Shown here: piece by piece, positions 11,201 to 26,200 of the stretch | Position numbering within the stretch: position 1 is the first letter of the stretch | Layout of the letters: each line of letters starts with the position of its first letter | DNA from: Scolanthus callimorphus | Taxonomy: Eukaryota > Cnidaria > Anthozoa > Actiniaria > Edwardsiidae | Length of the DNA stretch: 64,000 bases | Direction of reading: 5' to 3' | NCBI GenBank assembly: GCA_033964015.1 | Contig: CM066914.1 | Location: forward strand, 10,221,831 to 10,285,830 | The notes under the pieces: model-generated | The model's database searches: none | What the model saw: the letters and a program-made list of their open reading frames with translations, nothing else | Told to the model about the DNA's origin: nothing | Program-made: the position numbers and the translations under genes

Positions 11201-14200
11201 CACGAGGACCGTCGGAAGTTGCCCAGCCTCTGTGTCACAGAACTTGCCATACTAACACACACTCATTAATTATAAAACTGGTTTCTATCTAGGATGAGTT
11301 ATCCAAAAATGCAAAGAGCTTACTTTACTTTTGCCATGAGTCTCAAGATTTTTCGCTCCGTCTCCCAGGAAAAACTCAAGAGGACTGCCATACATTTACT
11401 GTATTTCTTCCTGGAGAATTTCAGGAAATTTTGCCATTTCAAGGTGGTCTCCAGATTTTTGTCCTGTTGACGTCCCTGTATATGTGTTGAAAAAATTGTA
11501 TATTCAAGAGATGTGTTGAACTGCCTGGACTATGGTTAAACTGCTCTCACAATAAATTGTAAGCTGTGCAGCAGCAATTTGTACCATCGAATGCAGTTTC
11601 TTTGAAACCCCTCACTATGAGGAGAACACCATTTTTATGTACATATTTAAAATGAAAAATGTAATGTGCCCCAATCACCTGTTTCTGCTAAATGTGATGG
11701 ATTGTATTTCAGGTTGGATCTTCTTGTGGTCCTCTAAAGAGGTTCCTCATAGAACCCTTTGTCTCTCATCATCAGGTGCGGTAGTCATGCAATGCATTCT
11801 GCAGTAATAGTTCCCTTTCACCATTTTATGCTCATGGATATGCAAATTATAGGAAGGAGATAAAGTGGGGACCAGATGTCACTCCCACTCTATGAGGTGG
11901 TTAATTTTTCTAGGCTGACAGAATGGGTACTGACTAACGTAATTTTAGTTTTGGTAACCTTTGATATGGGTAACCATGAGAAAGAGGAGGGATATAGTAT
12001 TTTCATATTGAGAACTTCTAGTCTAGTGCCTGTTTAATGTGTGGTTCCAAAAAATATCCATTCCCCCCCCCCCAACGGAAGGGTGTTGAAAAATGACCCC
12101 CCTCCACCCCTCTGAAATTTCCGAATAAAAATACAGTATTCGTATGGAAAAGATCAGGTAAATTGACCCCCCCCCCCCCCCCCCACCCCACCCCTCCAGA
12201 ATTTCCAATCCCTTCCATAATTGACCCCCCCCCCCCCCCCCCCCCCCCCTCCAGAATTTCCAATCCCTTCCGTAGGGGGGTATGGATAATTTCTGGAAAC
12301 ACACAATGTGGTAAGCCTTTGTTCTTGTTTTAGTCAGAAGAACACTATGTGTGTATATATGCCCAGCGGCGCTGTGACACCATCCTCTTCCATCATGAAG
12401 GGGGTGTTGACATTGGGGATGTTGATTCCAAGGTGAGTAAACAACAAGTTTAAAATGTTTAAAATGTGTGAAGAAAATGTGAAATTGATGCAATTTTGTG
12501 GTTAGTTTTTATTAATCCAGCTAAAATTTGAACAATTTTATTACACAAGAAAATATGAAGATAGGGCTCACCTGTTTTCTTTATTGTTTTCAGGCTGTCA
12601 AGCTTGATATTGGTTTAGGAGAAAAAGTGACTGCTGTATGGTTAGAAAAATCTCTGTTGACAAATGTTCCTCAAGAAAAGAAAAAGTAAGAACCACCCTA
12701 GTAGCATTATTCCTGATAATTGGGACCTTATACAGCATTTTGTCAAGTGTCTGTTTTGAAGAGTGTTACAAGCTCCTTTATCTATCTACTAATAACTGAG
12801 ATATTTGTCACCCAATTTCCACATGGCAAATCAGAGACCTGTCAGTATAAACTTTCTTTCTCATTTTTTCAAAAGTATGAAATTCTGATGAGAGCCTTTT
12901 TTGCTTGGTGGAGCTCAAATTTTTCGGATTATGTGGAGAAAGCCAAATTATGTGCTTCCACATCCACACATAATTTGGAGGGCCCTGCTAGTAGTAGTAG
13001 CATGACAAAGACTTTCATGATAATTGCGTTTGCACTTTTACAATTCAACAGGCCTTTATCAGAGTTCATCCATGCATTGTACTCACTCTACAGTGAGTTA
13101 TACTTCACATATCTAGAAATAAACCCACTAGGTGAGTAAAGTAAGGCTACTTCTTCTACACTTGACAGTAATACCAACAAAATTTGAATTATTTTTACTT
13201 GTTACATGGAGAGAAAGCATTATAGAAATATAACAAGGCATTTGTGGTTTGGCAAACTTTATTTGCCCATTGTGCTGGTGCCCAACAGGCTTGTTTCGAG
13301 ATGGTATAACATATGTTATAACATAAGTACTTGTTCTGACTGGTCTCAGACATAATAAAAAATATGTAAAGCAAACTAATAAAATCCTGCTGCATCTAAA
13401 ATACTGTATGACATGCCAAAAGTTTCTACAATTATTGCTCACTCAAGTGGTAACTATTACTATTTCAGTGATGGTTGGCAACAGTGTTTATGCTCTTGAT
13501 CTGGCTGCCAAGCTGGACCAGACGGCAGAATTTATTTGTAAAACTCGATGGGGAGACATTGATTTCCCTCCACCGTTTGGACGAGATGCATACCCAGAGG
13601 TTTGTTGTACCTTACAAATTCCTTTGACCATGACTTTTATGTGGTATATATATTGATATATTGTGTATATTTTTTTAAAACAGGAAGCATACATAGCTGA
13701 ACTTGATGCTAAAAGTGGTGCATCTCTCAAGCTGACTATTCTAAACAGGAAAGGTTGTATTTGGACCATGGTTGCAGGAGGTGGAGCTTCCGTAATTTAC
13801 AGGTAACATGTACAAGCTGGACTGTTCGACGTTTCTAGCCACAGGATTTGTGCAGGTAGTTAAAATACTCCCTGAAGACCTCAGATAAAATGCAAGACTA
13901 ATTTTAAATTTTCATATTGATTGTGCATGATAAGGATGACATTTGTGATGAAGATAAAAAGGTACAAATAGTACAAGGTTGGCATATGTAATTACAAAAC
14001 TCATGATGCTTTTCTTTGGTGATCATGGCAGCAGACAGCGGTGAAAATAGTAATTCATGATGTGATATTATAATAGTAATGTTATTTTGCAAATCAACAG
14101 TGACACAATTTGTGACCTTGGTGGAGCCATGGAGCTTGCTAACTACGGCGAATACTCAGGAGCTCCAACAGAGGGTCAGACGTTTGAATATGCCAAGACC

Positions 14201-17200
14201 CTTCTGAAACTGATGACTGAAGGAGAACCACTCCCAAACGGTAAAATATGCTCTGCCGGAGAGCAGGAGTGTGCACTGAGTTATGGGTTGATCATTGTCT
14301 GATCATTGTCTGATTGTCAATTATTTATTCTAAGGGAAAATCCTCATCATTGGTGGTGGCATTGCTAACTTCACAAACGTTTCTGCCACTTTCAAGGTAA
14401 ATGTCAGTCCACAATGCTTCATTTGTTTCAATACTTACTATCAAAACAGGTAGGGTTTCAATCGTGCTATTGAAATTTCAAACTCAGGAGTCACTGTTTT
14501 TTTATCATGTGATGTGGGTTATGTTTTTATGGGTTTCATGTAAAAATTCATGCATTTAACAGTGACAATGGTAGGGTGTCAAGTTCCTATTTTTTCCTTT
14601 TTTTTTCCTATTTTCTGGTCACATTCCTATTTAATCCTATTCTTGGGGTAGTAGGTATATTGGTAGTATTGGTAGTCACACTGTAATTTGGTGGTACTGG
14701 TAATTAACTAAATGTAATCATGGCATGCATTTTAGGGGATCGTGAGAGCCCTACAGAATTTCCAGAAACCTCTATTGGAGCACAATGTGGAGATATTTGT
14801 GAGGCGAGGAGGACCAAATTACCAGGAAGGACTGAGGATCATGAGAGAAATTGGTATGGAATTGATGAGATAAACATGGCTGCAGTTTCTTTCTCTTTCA
14901 CAAGACTGATAGAACTCCTTTGAAAAACATTAACTGAGGCTTCTGGCAGTAGAAAAAGTAATTTTTCCTAGTATAGCTGGTAAAGCTCAACTCAATGTCT
15001 AGTTTTTGCTTCTCTTTCAACCTTAATTTATCTTATCCACAACAGGCGAACGCCTTGGCCTAAAAATGCACGTGTTTGGTACTGAGACTCACATGACAGC
15101 GGTTGTTGGAATGGCGCTGGGCAAGAGAGAAATCCCGGACGTGGAAGCATTTGATTCCAATGAAGCTGCCAACATGTTCTTCAATGCACAAAACAAAGGG
15201 GTAAAGTAGAATGATAGTCCAGGCATTCTACGACAAAAATGTGCCTGACCTGGAACTAATTCCCACAAAAGAAATTTCAACTGTTTTTGCTTCTTTGATC
15301 ACCTCTTACTAACATATGAAAAGTCCCAGAAAATCCCACCACGGCAACATTCCGAAAAACAGGATTTATTTAAGGCAGTCGAGAAAGCGATTTGTAGCCG
15401 CATGGAAACGAGGCTGGTAAAATAAATCAACATATCGCGGCTCGACAAGACGATGAAAAATGCACAAAACTACTTTATCGGCATTGAAAATATTTAGTTA
15501 TTTTTCATTGCAAAAATTCAACATAACAGAGAAGAAAAAATCTGATTTTCGAAAAAAGCAAATCGGTTCTACTATCAAAGGTTCACATAAAAAACTAGCA
15601 GAAAACTGAAAATTTTAAGAAATAGAAATTGCTGAGTTTTGTTGTTTGGACTACTTAAACTAGAACCCACGGGAGAATATAAATGTTTTACTTGTTAATG
15701 TTTAATTGTAAGAACGAGAAATTGCCGAATTTGTTTGTTTACTCTAGAAACTAGTGCCTCCAGAAATGATGTTTCTAGCGCGCGGGCGTCGTTTAATTAC
15801 ACTTGTTGAGTAGTTGTCAAGTCAAGCGCTCGGAGTATTTTACCTGTTGCAGAAGGAAAAAAGCAATAACTGTAAAGATGTAAACAATTCTGCATTTATT
15901 ATAGTATCAATGTAAGTAATGTCTTCATCGATTTCTTGAATAAGGTATTTTAGCAATGGGCAATTGAATTGTCTATTTGCACTAGAAAATTGATTCAGGA
16001 CGTCGCAACATTATATACTAATTACGATTTTGAGACGGCAATTCCACAAAATATTGACGGCTAGTTGGGAGAAAATATGTTCACGTATTGGGCGGAGTCG
16101 CGCAGCGACGGAGCCCAGTACGTGAAAATATTTTCTTCCAACGCCGTCAATATTTTGTGGAATTGCCGTCTCAAAATCGTAATTAATATTGTATCGCGAT
16201 TCTTGAAGATTTTCTGGAGGAAATGGCAAGAAATAGTGCTATTTATTGTCGATTGAAATTTCAATTCTCATTACATTTACGCACGATCTCACGCAATCAC
16301 ATGGGCTTTTCGCACGAGCTCGAGCATTTTCTGTTTACATTTTTCCATCTTTTTCGGCGAAAAAAATCTCTTTCTGCCATAAGATATTGCTAGAAATATA
16401 GCTAAACGTTATTTCTAACTATTGACAATGAAATGAAACATAAATTCGTGCGAAAAAAGTTTTGCTAGCTCTTTTTGAGCCGTCAATACCACAAAATATT
16501 GACGGCTCACAACAACACAGAGTGGCAGGGTGAATCGCGATACTGCTTGGAATCAAATTATTATTTCACGGTGCACGATAAAATGTCATGATTTAGGGCT
16601 AGAGAAATTCTGAATCCTCTCAAATCTGCAACAGTTTTGCTATTAGAGACTTTTTGGAATAGATATTCAAGAACTTATTGGATTTTGATTCACGCGCATT
16701 TCCAAGCCATCTAGTTTTAATTGAATAATTCAAAAGCGCTGCTCACAGATTCTAAAATTAAATCACAAGACTCAGACAAACAATCCCTCTGAAATTCCAT
16801 TCAGAAGGATCGCGCTTGAAATACGAGCCAGGGTAGGAGTAAGTGCATGCAAGCTCTGCTATAATGAGTGGAACTACCAGTTTACCAATTCATTTTGTAT
16901 CGTTCTTTTGAGAGAAAACTGAGATAATGGGAGAAACGTGTATTTTTATTAGTTTTTTATTATTGTGACGTCATCTGTGTGCAGCGCTATTGACCGTTTT
17001 CACGATGTTGTGAGAACAACACCCTTGAGCTGTTCCGACTCGTTCTGGCGAAGACGGCTTTTGTTATTTAACAGACAAGTATTGTTCTCATCTGCGTGCG
17101 CAGCATCGAGAATGCTGTCAAATGGACAGCGTAAAAGTCGATGTGGATCCCCCCACATTTCAACACTGGGGGTGGACACTGCCAGACGGTTTATTACGTC

Positions 17201-20200
17201 CCCAGTGGTTCTTTAATGCCCCCCCCCCCCCCCCCCCCCGAAACTGGGTACAGCTTATTTTAAAGGCGGGACGATACCACGGTTATTGTTTCATCCGAAA
17301 GACGAATGGTAACGAGTATTAAATGATTATCGCCCGTTCACACGGCGCGATCTTAGCGGCGATTTTTGCGGAGATCGTCGACGTCATATTTCGCAGTGAA
17401 CGGCCGTCTATTTGGCTTTGCGATATTCGCCCGTTTGTTGGTGAAGAAATCGCGCCCGCATCGCAGTTCACGCCGCGCGATATGACATCGCCGTGGAATC
17501 GCCACAGAAATCGCGCCTCAGATCGCAGCTAAAGTCGCGCCGTGTGAATGAGCCATAAGCGATCGTTATAAATAGCGATAACTGATAGAAAAGAACTCCG
17601 TCATGAGAACATTTTTACCTTCCATCGCTCGGTCAGATTGTCCCTTCTTAAAGAAACGCCATTATTAGGCCGGAAAATTGGCGAGCCTATTGGGCAGATT
17701 GGTTTCGAACGGTTAACCGACGGAGAATCGCACTACCATACGCAGAACACTCAAGAAAGTACGATGGCACATGAAAAAATAGAAAATTGTCAAGTCACCG
17801 GTTCACGCACATCCACACTGTCATTGAGACGATCTTCAACGGGCGTGGGTGGGAGGGATGTGACCCTGTGACTTGCGTTTTGTACCTGCCGGGACAAACT
17901 GGCCAAGTTTTAACTGGCGGGCCCCTTCTTCACCGAGTCCCGTGGCCAAAGAAGTACTGCTAACACGCCCAACTACTAATAAGATGACCCACTACGGACG
18001 ATCAGCTGGCAAAGGTGCAGCATTTTCCTTTGCGGACGGGATGAAGAGAGATATTTTCCTGGCGATCTCACAAATAATGGCTAACAACAGCACTACGGCG
18101 TTATTAAGAAGTGGTTCCGCACTCGTTAAAGTGCCACTATTATCATTTTGAAAGTTATTTACTTTATGTCTTATTTAAAAGAGCTGAGGCTCAGAAGAAA
18201 TATGCTTCTTTCCGTTTTCAAAAATCTTTTTTGGTTCCGAAGATATTAGAGTTTGAAATTTGGCCGCCATTGCTCCAAAGTGTGACTTGATGACGTCACA
18301 CTCTCAACAAACAAAGTGGTGAATTATTTGAGGGTCTATATTTTTGTTGGATTTGCATCAAATCCTATCAAATTTGCCACGGTTATTGAACTCACTCTTC
18401 CTGATAATTTTGTATATCTTAATTGATTGCCATGGCAACAGCCTTTGTTTCAGACCACCCCTATCAAAAATTCTAGATGAGACTATATCTTTTGAAGAAA
18501 TCAATTGTAACCTACATTGCCATGCCCACTTATCTTATTTAGTAGTAGCTCGCTTTTAATAACAAGCAAATTGGTTAATTCTGAAATCTGGGTGGGAAAA
18601 ATCGGGAAATCCTAAAATCGTCTGGGGAGCCTGGGAACCAAGGGGTTGCCATGGCAACCCTGATTGATAAGTCACATCACTCTGTTCAAGTCAAGTATTC
18701 ATTCTGCCAAGTTTGAGCACTCTAACTTCAAAAGGTATAGATATATACCTCTCTTTAGTATTTAGGCATTGATCAAGTTGAGAGTGTGACGTCATCACCC
18801 ATGCTAATTTGCATATCGTTCTTACCTTAATAACTTCTTAACGAAAAGAGCTATCAAAAAACGGAAAACGGCATTGTTCTAGTTTTGCAAAGCAGCCTAA
18901 CATATGGAGAATTGGCAAAGATTGGAGACTCTAATTTTTGATAATAGTGGCACTTTAAGCCGATGGCGACGACGCATGTGTCTTTTATCATGAAGACATC
19001 CATTCATTCTCCACCGCCGCCGAAAGCCGAAAACCCAGTACCTAGTGGAACTGTTGTTGTTGTTTTTTTCGCCCCGAGCCCAAGTCCACCTTGGAGAGTC
19101 CAAGCAGAGCTACGTGACGCCATGCATCGAAATGTATTAAATATTGCAAAATGCCACCTCATACTGACCTATCCTACAAGTTTGATATCCATCACACGAA
19201 GTTGTGTCGAATAGAAAATGCGCTTGGACTTTTCGTGACATTTACACAATTACGAGCTAGGATCACAATGCCACGGACTGAGATGCCACCGTAGATACGG
19301 CGATGATGCTATTTTACGAAAATTCACATTTCGCCACTTTACTGGCGACCATTGAGCAAGTTACAAATAAAGAATATTCGTCAGTGTGCTTTTTATCGAC
19401 ATTTAACGTTTTTATGCGAAACTGTCGAAGTTTTGATAAAATTTAAGCAAATTGAAGGGCACTTCCGGTTTCAGCCTCGTTTTCATGTAGCACGCAGAGA
19501 GCCTTTCCGTCAAAAGCTGCAAAACGGAGTGTTGCCGTGCTGGGATTTTTTGGGACTTTTAGTATGTTCTTCTAGACGTTAATTCTAACAGGTTTCTGAA
19601 GAGAAAGCTTTTGTGGGAAGTAGTTCCAGGTCCAACCATAAAATGCCTGGACTATGAATTGTAGCTGTCAAAACGTGTGAAAAAGATGGAATTATTGTTG
19701 AGGACTCACACCCTGATTCCCAACACGAGTCAGTATTTCTTGTTCTTTTTACACCTAAAGTAGAGCTAACAAAGGTCCAAGATAGAAGCCAACACGGGAT
19801 ATGACTGATGCAGTCAAAATCGTATCTTCGTTTGGCTGCTAAAACTCTCTTTCCTGCTTATATCTCCTCTGAGTCAACTTTCTTAGTGCACTGCCCCACT
19901 GCCTATGATCCCAAGCCAAGTAAAGCTGCTATGAACGATACTGTGCAAGCTTTATATCAAACAAATATTGCATTTGAGTTGAACCATAGTTAGAAACTAT
20001 GGTTAAAGTACATTAAAATTGTTCAAGCGCGAGGGTGGCTGTGATATCTGGAATATAAAGGGCATATTTTATCAACAACTTGCTATGATGTTAACAACTG
20101 AATATATCTCCAAAATTTTTCGTTCTCTAAGCATAACTGACTGTATGTGTCTACCGGTATAGCCTGCTAGCAAAAATGTGGTTGATTAACTGCCCTTTTA

Positions 20201-23200
20201 ATATGTCACCTCTTTAGTCCTCGCCCACTTGCAAGCAAAGCGCCTTGAGTTGGCCAACAGGTGGCAATGGTGCAGACAGATCCCCCCTCACCTCTGGCGT
20301 ACCACGGACACCATCTCTAGAGGCCAAGTACACGCTCTTTCACAACAAGACCAGAGCCATCATTTGGGGAATGCAGGCTAGAGCTGTACAGGTACCACCC
20401 CTCCCCTCAATAATATTGATTGTTACCAAAATAAATAAGCAAATAACCTGGCATTGTCAAAATTAATGTTGTCCCAGTAGGTCCGCTGGACCATTTTACC
20501 GTTTCTAGTTGCGTTCCCATCTACAGCTGTTTTCCTGCGATTTTCACCGACGAGATTGAGTCAAACTCTGGTTATTTAGCACCAAATTGGAATGCATCCC
20601 CGGCCTTCTCGAGGCTTAAAATTACAGAATTTTCCTTTGGGAGCATGTGTTAGACAGAAAATTGCATGAAAATAGGAAACACATTACAAGTTAATGGTTA
20701 ACGTGTCACGCCATGTAATATGAGCCAGTTAGCAAAGAGACGTGTAGAGTTTTGGATTTAGAGCGAGCACCGAGTAGATATATGATTATGAAGTAGCGTT
20801 TTAAAGCACACAAGAATAAATATACAAGATACCAGGACAACTATACGGGTTTAGTGATTTCTACAAAAACCTGCAGCGAATCCGTGCAACATTTTGGGGG
20901 CTCAGACGGGAATGGGTACGAATCCCGTTTGGTTTAATGAACGCTCCAGCGAATTTCCAAAGATTTATGGAGAACTGCTTAGGCGACCTACGAGATGAAA
21001 TAGCTATTCCATACTTAGACGATGTGATAGTTTTTTCAGAAACATTTTCGGACCACATCGAACACTTACGCACAGTACTTCAACGTCTGCGTAGTCACGG
21101 CGTTAAGTTGAAAGCAAGGAAATGTTCATTATTTAAGAAAGAAGTATCTTTTCTGGGTAGACTAGTGAGTAAAGAGGGATATCGGATGGACCCAAAAGCG
21201 ACAAGTGCAGTCGAGGCGTGGAGAAATGTAAAACCACAGACAGTGGGCGATATTCGGAAACTCATGGGCCTTCTCGGTGTTTACCGCAGATACATAAAGA
21301 ACTTTGCACAGAAAGCCAAGCCAATCTATGATTTACTGAACAATCCAGCTGACCCAGCTACTCCCAATGATAAGAAGGGTAAGGCCAACACACGTGGTGG
21401 ACAACGCCCGTCTAAGACAGTCATCGAGTGGACCTCTGTCCATCAGTCAGCCATGGAATGTCTGATCGATTATATCACCTCACCACCAATTCTCGCTTAC
21501 CCAAACTATGAATCACCCTTCATTTTACATACTGATGCTTCCCAGGATGGACTTGGGGCGGTGTTATACCAGGAACAACAGGGAGTCTTAAGAGTGATAG
21601 CGTATGCATCAAGGACCTTGTCACCCGCTGAAAAGAATTATCACTTGCACTCTAATAAACTGGAGTTTCTAGCATTGAAATGGTCGGTTACGGAACAGTT
21701 CAGAGACTATCTCTATTATGCGCCAAACTTTGTGGTATATACTGATAACAACCCTTTAACTTATGTTCTGTCGACAGCGAGACTGAACGCGACTGGACTA
21801 AGATGGGCGGGAGAGTTAGCAGAATTCAATTTTGAAATTAGGTACCGGCCTGGACGAACTAACGTAGATGCAGATTGCCTTTCAAGACCTCCACTGAGCG
21901 TCCAGGAATACATGAACAGCTGCACAGAGCATATGTCAATGCCCACAGTTCAAGCAGCTATATTATCAGTTAAGGCATCTTCATGTGGGGACGTAGTGCT
22001 AATAGCATCGGTAACTGACCAACAAACCGAGCTCCTGACTGACGAGGAACCAGCCAGCGTAAGGCCTGTCGATGTGAAAAGGGGACAGCATGAAGACCCC
22101 GCAATAAGTCGTGTATTAGAGCTTCTCGCCACAAAGCAGAAGCCAGCTGTCAGCGAAATAAGAAGAGAACCTCCGGTAGTAAGAAAATATCTCAATCGAT
22201 GGCAGAACCTGAGTATAGATAAGAGGGGAGTATTGTTGCACAAAGGACAAGTTGTCCTTCCCAAGAAGTTTAGGAGACTTGTCTATCGAGAGCTCCACGA
22301 AGAGATGGGACATTTAGGGGTGGAAAGAGTCCTTTCACTAGCCCGAGAACGATTCTTTTGGCCAAACATGCGGAGAGACATAGATCATTTTATTAACCGA
22401 GTGTGTAGATGCCTGAAACAAAGACGACCGAACCTCCCTACTGTCGCACCGTTGAAACCGATCATAACGACAGCGCCATTCCAACTAATTTCCATAGATT
22501 TCGTGCATCTTGAGAAAAGCTCAGGGGGGTATGAATATATTCTTGTTGTCGTTGACCACTTCACAAAATACGCCCAGGCATACCCGACACGGAATAAAGC
22601 TGGCGAGACAGCTGCCGACAAGATCTTCAATGATTATATTCAGCGCTTTGGTTTCCCTGAGAAATTACACCATGACATGGGCGGAGAGTTTGAGAACAAG
22701 CTGTTCAAGCGCCTAGAGCAGTTATCCGGTGTTATGCATTCGCGTACAACACCATATCACCCCCAGGGGAATGGTTTAGTAGAACGCATGAACCGCACAT
22801 TGCTCGGGATGCTCCGGACACTCCCAGAGGCTCATAAAACAAGATGGAAGGATCACGTGAACAAGGTTATCCATGCATACAATTGTACTGTCCACGAGTC
22901 TACAAAGTTTTCCCCATTTTATTTACTCTTCGGAAGAAGCCCACGGCTACCCATCGATATGATGTTTGAGGTGCCAGGTACCGCACAGGCATCGACACCT
23001 TCGGAGTATGCTTCGAAGTGGAAACTCGCGATGCAGCAAGCCTATTTGTTGGCACAAAAGTCGGCAACACAGAGTGCGAACAGAGGTAAGAAAGGTTATG
23101 ACCGACGTGTGAGAAGCTCAACATTAGAACCAGGGGACCTGTACTTGTGCGTAATCTATCAGAGAGAGGGGGCCCCGCAAAGCTTCGTGCTTTTTGGGAG

Positions 23201-26200
23201 GACGAGGTGTATGTCATAGTGGAGCGGAAAGGGTCAGACAGTCCAGTGTATGACGTCCGGCCGGAGAGAAGATGCAATGGGAAGATCCGCACACTACATA
23301 GGAACTTGTTATTGCCTTGTGACTACCTACCCATCGATCCATGGATCCCAGCTCTACCTACAAGACATAGACCACCCACTCCACACCCACGGCATGTCCA
23401 AGAGACCGCAGAGGATAGAAGTAGCGATGACGAATCAGACAACGATGACGATGATCTTTCTGATTGGGTTGTTACACCGGCCGCCGGAGAGCCTTCTAAC
23501 CAGGCTACGGAACCGGGAAACGAGACTGGTCATTGTCCAGATGCCACCGCAGAGGAAGAAGTGGAGATAATGGCGGAAGGCGGTGCCACACCAGAGGAGA
23601 CCGACTTAACTGACGATGACAGTTCGGCAGGTGAGAGTCAACAACAAGATGTGGATGGCACAAATGAAGATGAAACAAGGCTTATCCACGGCGCTGCTAT
23701 AGATCCACCGGAAATTGAAGCTTCAGAAGTTCGTCCCATACGCAATCGATGTGCGCCAACACGGTTTACGTATATAGAGCCGGGTACGCCAGTGTATTTA
23801 AATTGGGTAGCGGTGAATAAGCAGCATTTGCCGTATGTTTACCAACCGTTGTTACCGCATGCTCACCATTACGGATATCCACTACAACAGAGTCCGTACT
23901 ACATGCAACCTGTGATTAATCAACAAAGTTACGTGCAACCTATGATAAATCAACAAAGATACGTGCAACCTATGATAAATCAACAAAGTTACGTGCAACC
24001 GGCGGGGCCATACCAACAAAGTTACGGTACCACTGCAACAAGTTACGAGATACCGAGCTACGCATAGAAAGTACGCGAAGTATCATGCAGAACTGATGAA
24101 CAATGTTTAGATACACTATATGACTTGACTGATTCCAAATGGTTACATTTTCCAGTATGACCTGATTGATTACAAATGTTTATATTTTCCAGCTAGTTAT
24201 TGTTTTATTATTATGTTTGTGTTGTTAAAATAAGATTGCACTCCTGGTATTTTAGGATATGTAGACCAATTACATATTGAAAATTTCGAAAGAAATTAGT
24301 TATTCATGTCAAGTAAGTTGTGAACGTAGAATCGTCTTCAGAAAAGCTTCAAGGAAGGGCCTGATCAACCCAACCAAGTTGCTGATGTGCAGAGGAAGAC
24401 ATGGAACACACATCTATACATGTATAACTTAACTTTATCGTTGTCAAGGATGACACCTCTTAATGGAGGGCGAGTGTTAGACAGAAAATTGCATGAAAAT
24501 AGGAAACACATTACAAGTTAATGGTTAACGTGTCACGCCATGTAATATGAGCCAGTTAGCAAAGAGGCGTGTAGAGTTTTGGATTTAGAGCGAGCACCGA
24601 GTAGATATATGATTATGAAGTAGCGTTTTAAAGCACACAAGAATAAATATACAAGATACCAGGACAACTATACGGGTTTAGTGATTTCTACAAAAACCTG
24701 CAGCGAATCCGTGCAACACATGCCCCCAAACTCCCTTTGAAAAATAAGATGGACAAGACATTTTACTACGAGAATGTCCCTGCTGCAGAATGTTGCGTCC
24801 GTCGCCCCTGAAAGTACGTTTACTTGGTAACCATGACAGCTTTGTAGCCTTCTCATAGCTACCGGTAATCTCTCTGTTTGTATCTTCACCAGCTAAAGTA
24901 GCGTTAACTGATGTTATTGCTGTTTTTCTAGGGAATGCTTGATTTTGATTATGTTTGTGAGAGGAAGCTCCCGTCTGTAGCCGCGATGGTGTACCCTTTC
25001 AGGTAAGGCTTGACGTGGTGTTTGCACGCTTTGTTCCTGTAAGTTTGTAATGCTAACAATGAACCCTTTATTTCAAGTGGGAACCACAAGCAAAAGTTCT
25101 ACTTTGGCCACAAAGAGATCATGATCCCAGGTAGAGGCAATCTATTTAGTCATAAAACCGTTGTCTTGCTACCAGAAAATTAATTAGCCAGAGAAATCCC
25201 TATCTCGTATTTTGGATAGAATGTTACCAAAACTCGACAGGCTCGGCATTGCACCTGGCATGGTGCAGGTATGAATTAAATATTTCTCTTTACGCTAGAA
25301 CCTTTTTCACTTATGCGTGCAATTACACCTAATTCTGAGCGTAATCAACGCCTAAGACCACGTATCTAAACGTTCAGGTTGGGCGTAATTCCTAGGGGCT
25401 AGAGATTGTGATGTGCCGGCCACAGTTGAGTGAGCATTTTTCTCGTTTGACAGTGTACAAAGACATGGGTGAAGCTATGAACAAGCACCCAGAGACAGAC
25501 GTATTTATCAACTTTGCGTCCTTGAGATCGGCTTATGATGCTTCCATGGAGGCCATGCAATTCCCACAGGTAACCCATCGCCCAGTAGCTGAGACGGCGA
25601 ACTGCAGTTCCAGTTTTTGCACTAAAGAAGACTTCTCGTGTTGTAGTTTGTTTGACCGAGCATGTGTTTGTTTTGCTTTTAGATTCGTACAATGGCCATT
25701 ATTGCTGAGGGAATCCCAGAAGCAAAGACACGAATTTTGAATAAGAAAGCCAAAGAGCTTGGAATCTCTGTTATCGGACCTGCCACGGTAGGAAACGGTG
25801 ACCCTTAAGCCTGGTGCACACTTGCGACATAACGACATAAGAAAAATATCACGCGAACAAAATTTAGTGGTTTCTAAACGTTGAAATCCACAAAAAATAA
25901 CAGAAGATTGCTTTGGGGAAGGATGTAATGATGATCCATGGAAAATACTGATTATTTCCAATATTTTCCCGTGCTTTTTTCGTTGCAACATAACATCCTT
26001 ATGTTGTTATATCGCTAGTGTGCACCAGGCTTTAACAAGTTCATCATGCAAGCAAATTGAGCAGTTTTGAACTCGTGGATATGTGTTAGGATAGATAGAA
26101 ACGAATTATTGTTGGGCGCGATTTCCTGTTTTTGTTGTTGTTTTCCTTTGGACTGATTTGTGATTTCGATGCAGTGATCTGATCCTGTGAAAAGACTGCT

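Larger units (their letters stand above)
15201..20217. other. Large ACLY intron 12
   Basis: A 5-kb intron without a recognisable gene. It contains a perfect foldback (16019-16185), a second CACAAAATATTGACGGC block at about 16491, a C run at 17221-17239, a GC-rich stretch with repeated CGATC words (17340-17570) and a TTAA-flanked element (18130-18954). Nothing else identified. Confidence 0.6.
20648..24718 (+). mobile_element. Ty3/gypsy LTR retrotransposon, internally deleted, ACLY intron 13
   Basis: Two 244-bp LTRs (20648-20891 and 24475-24718), starting TG and ending CA, are flanked by CATG (20644-20647, 24719-24722). They differ at one position (AAAGAGACG versus AAAGAGGCG), so insertion is recent. 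A tRNA-Pro-like primer site, TGGGGGCTC, follows the 5' LTR, and a purine-rich tract (AATGGAGGGCGAG) precedes the 3' LTR. Between primer site and pol, gag, protease and the N-terminal half of reverse transcriptase are missing. Confidence 0.95.

Noticed and set aside
12720..13139. 139-codon ORF as a separate gene
   Set aside because: It reads through ACLY intron 5 and then covers exon 6, and its first part has no similarity to known proteins.
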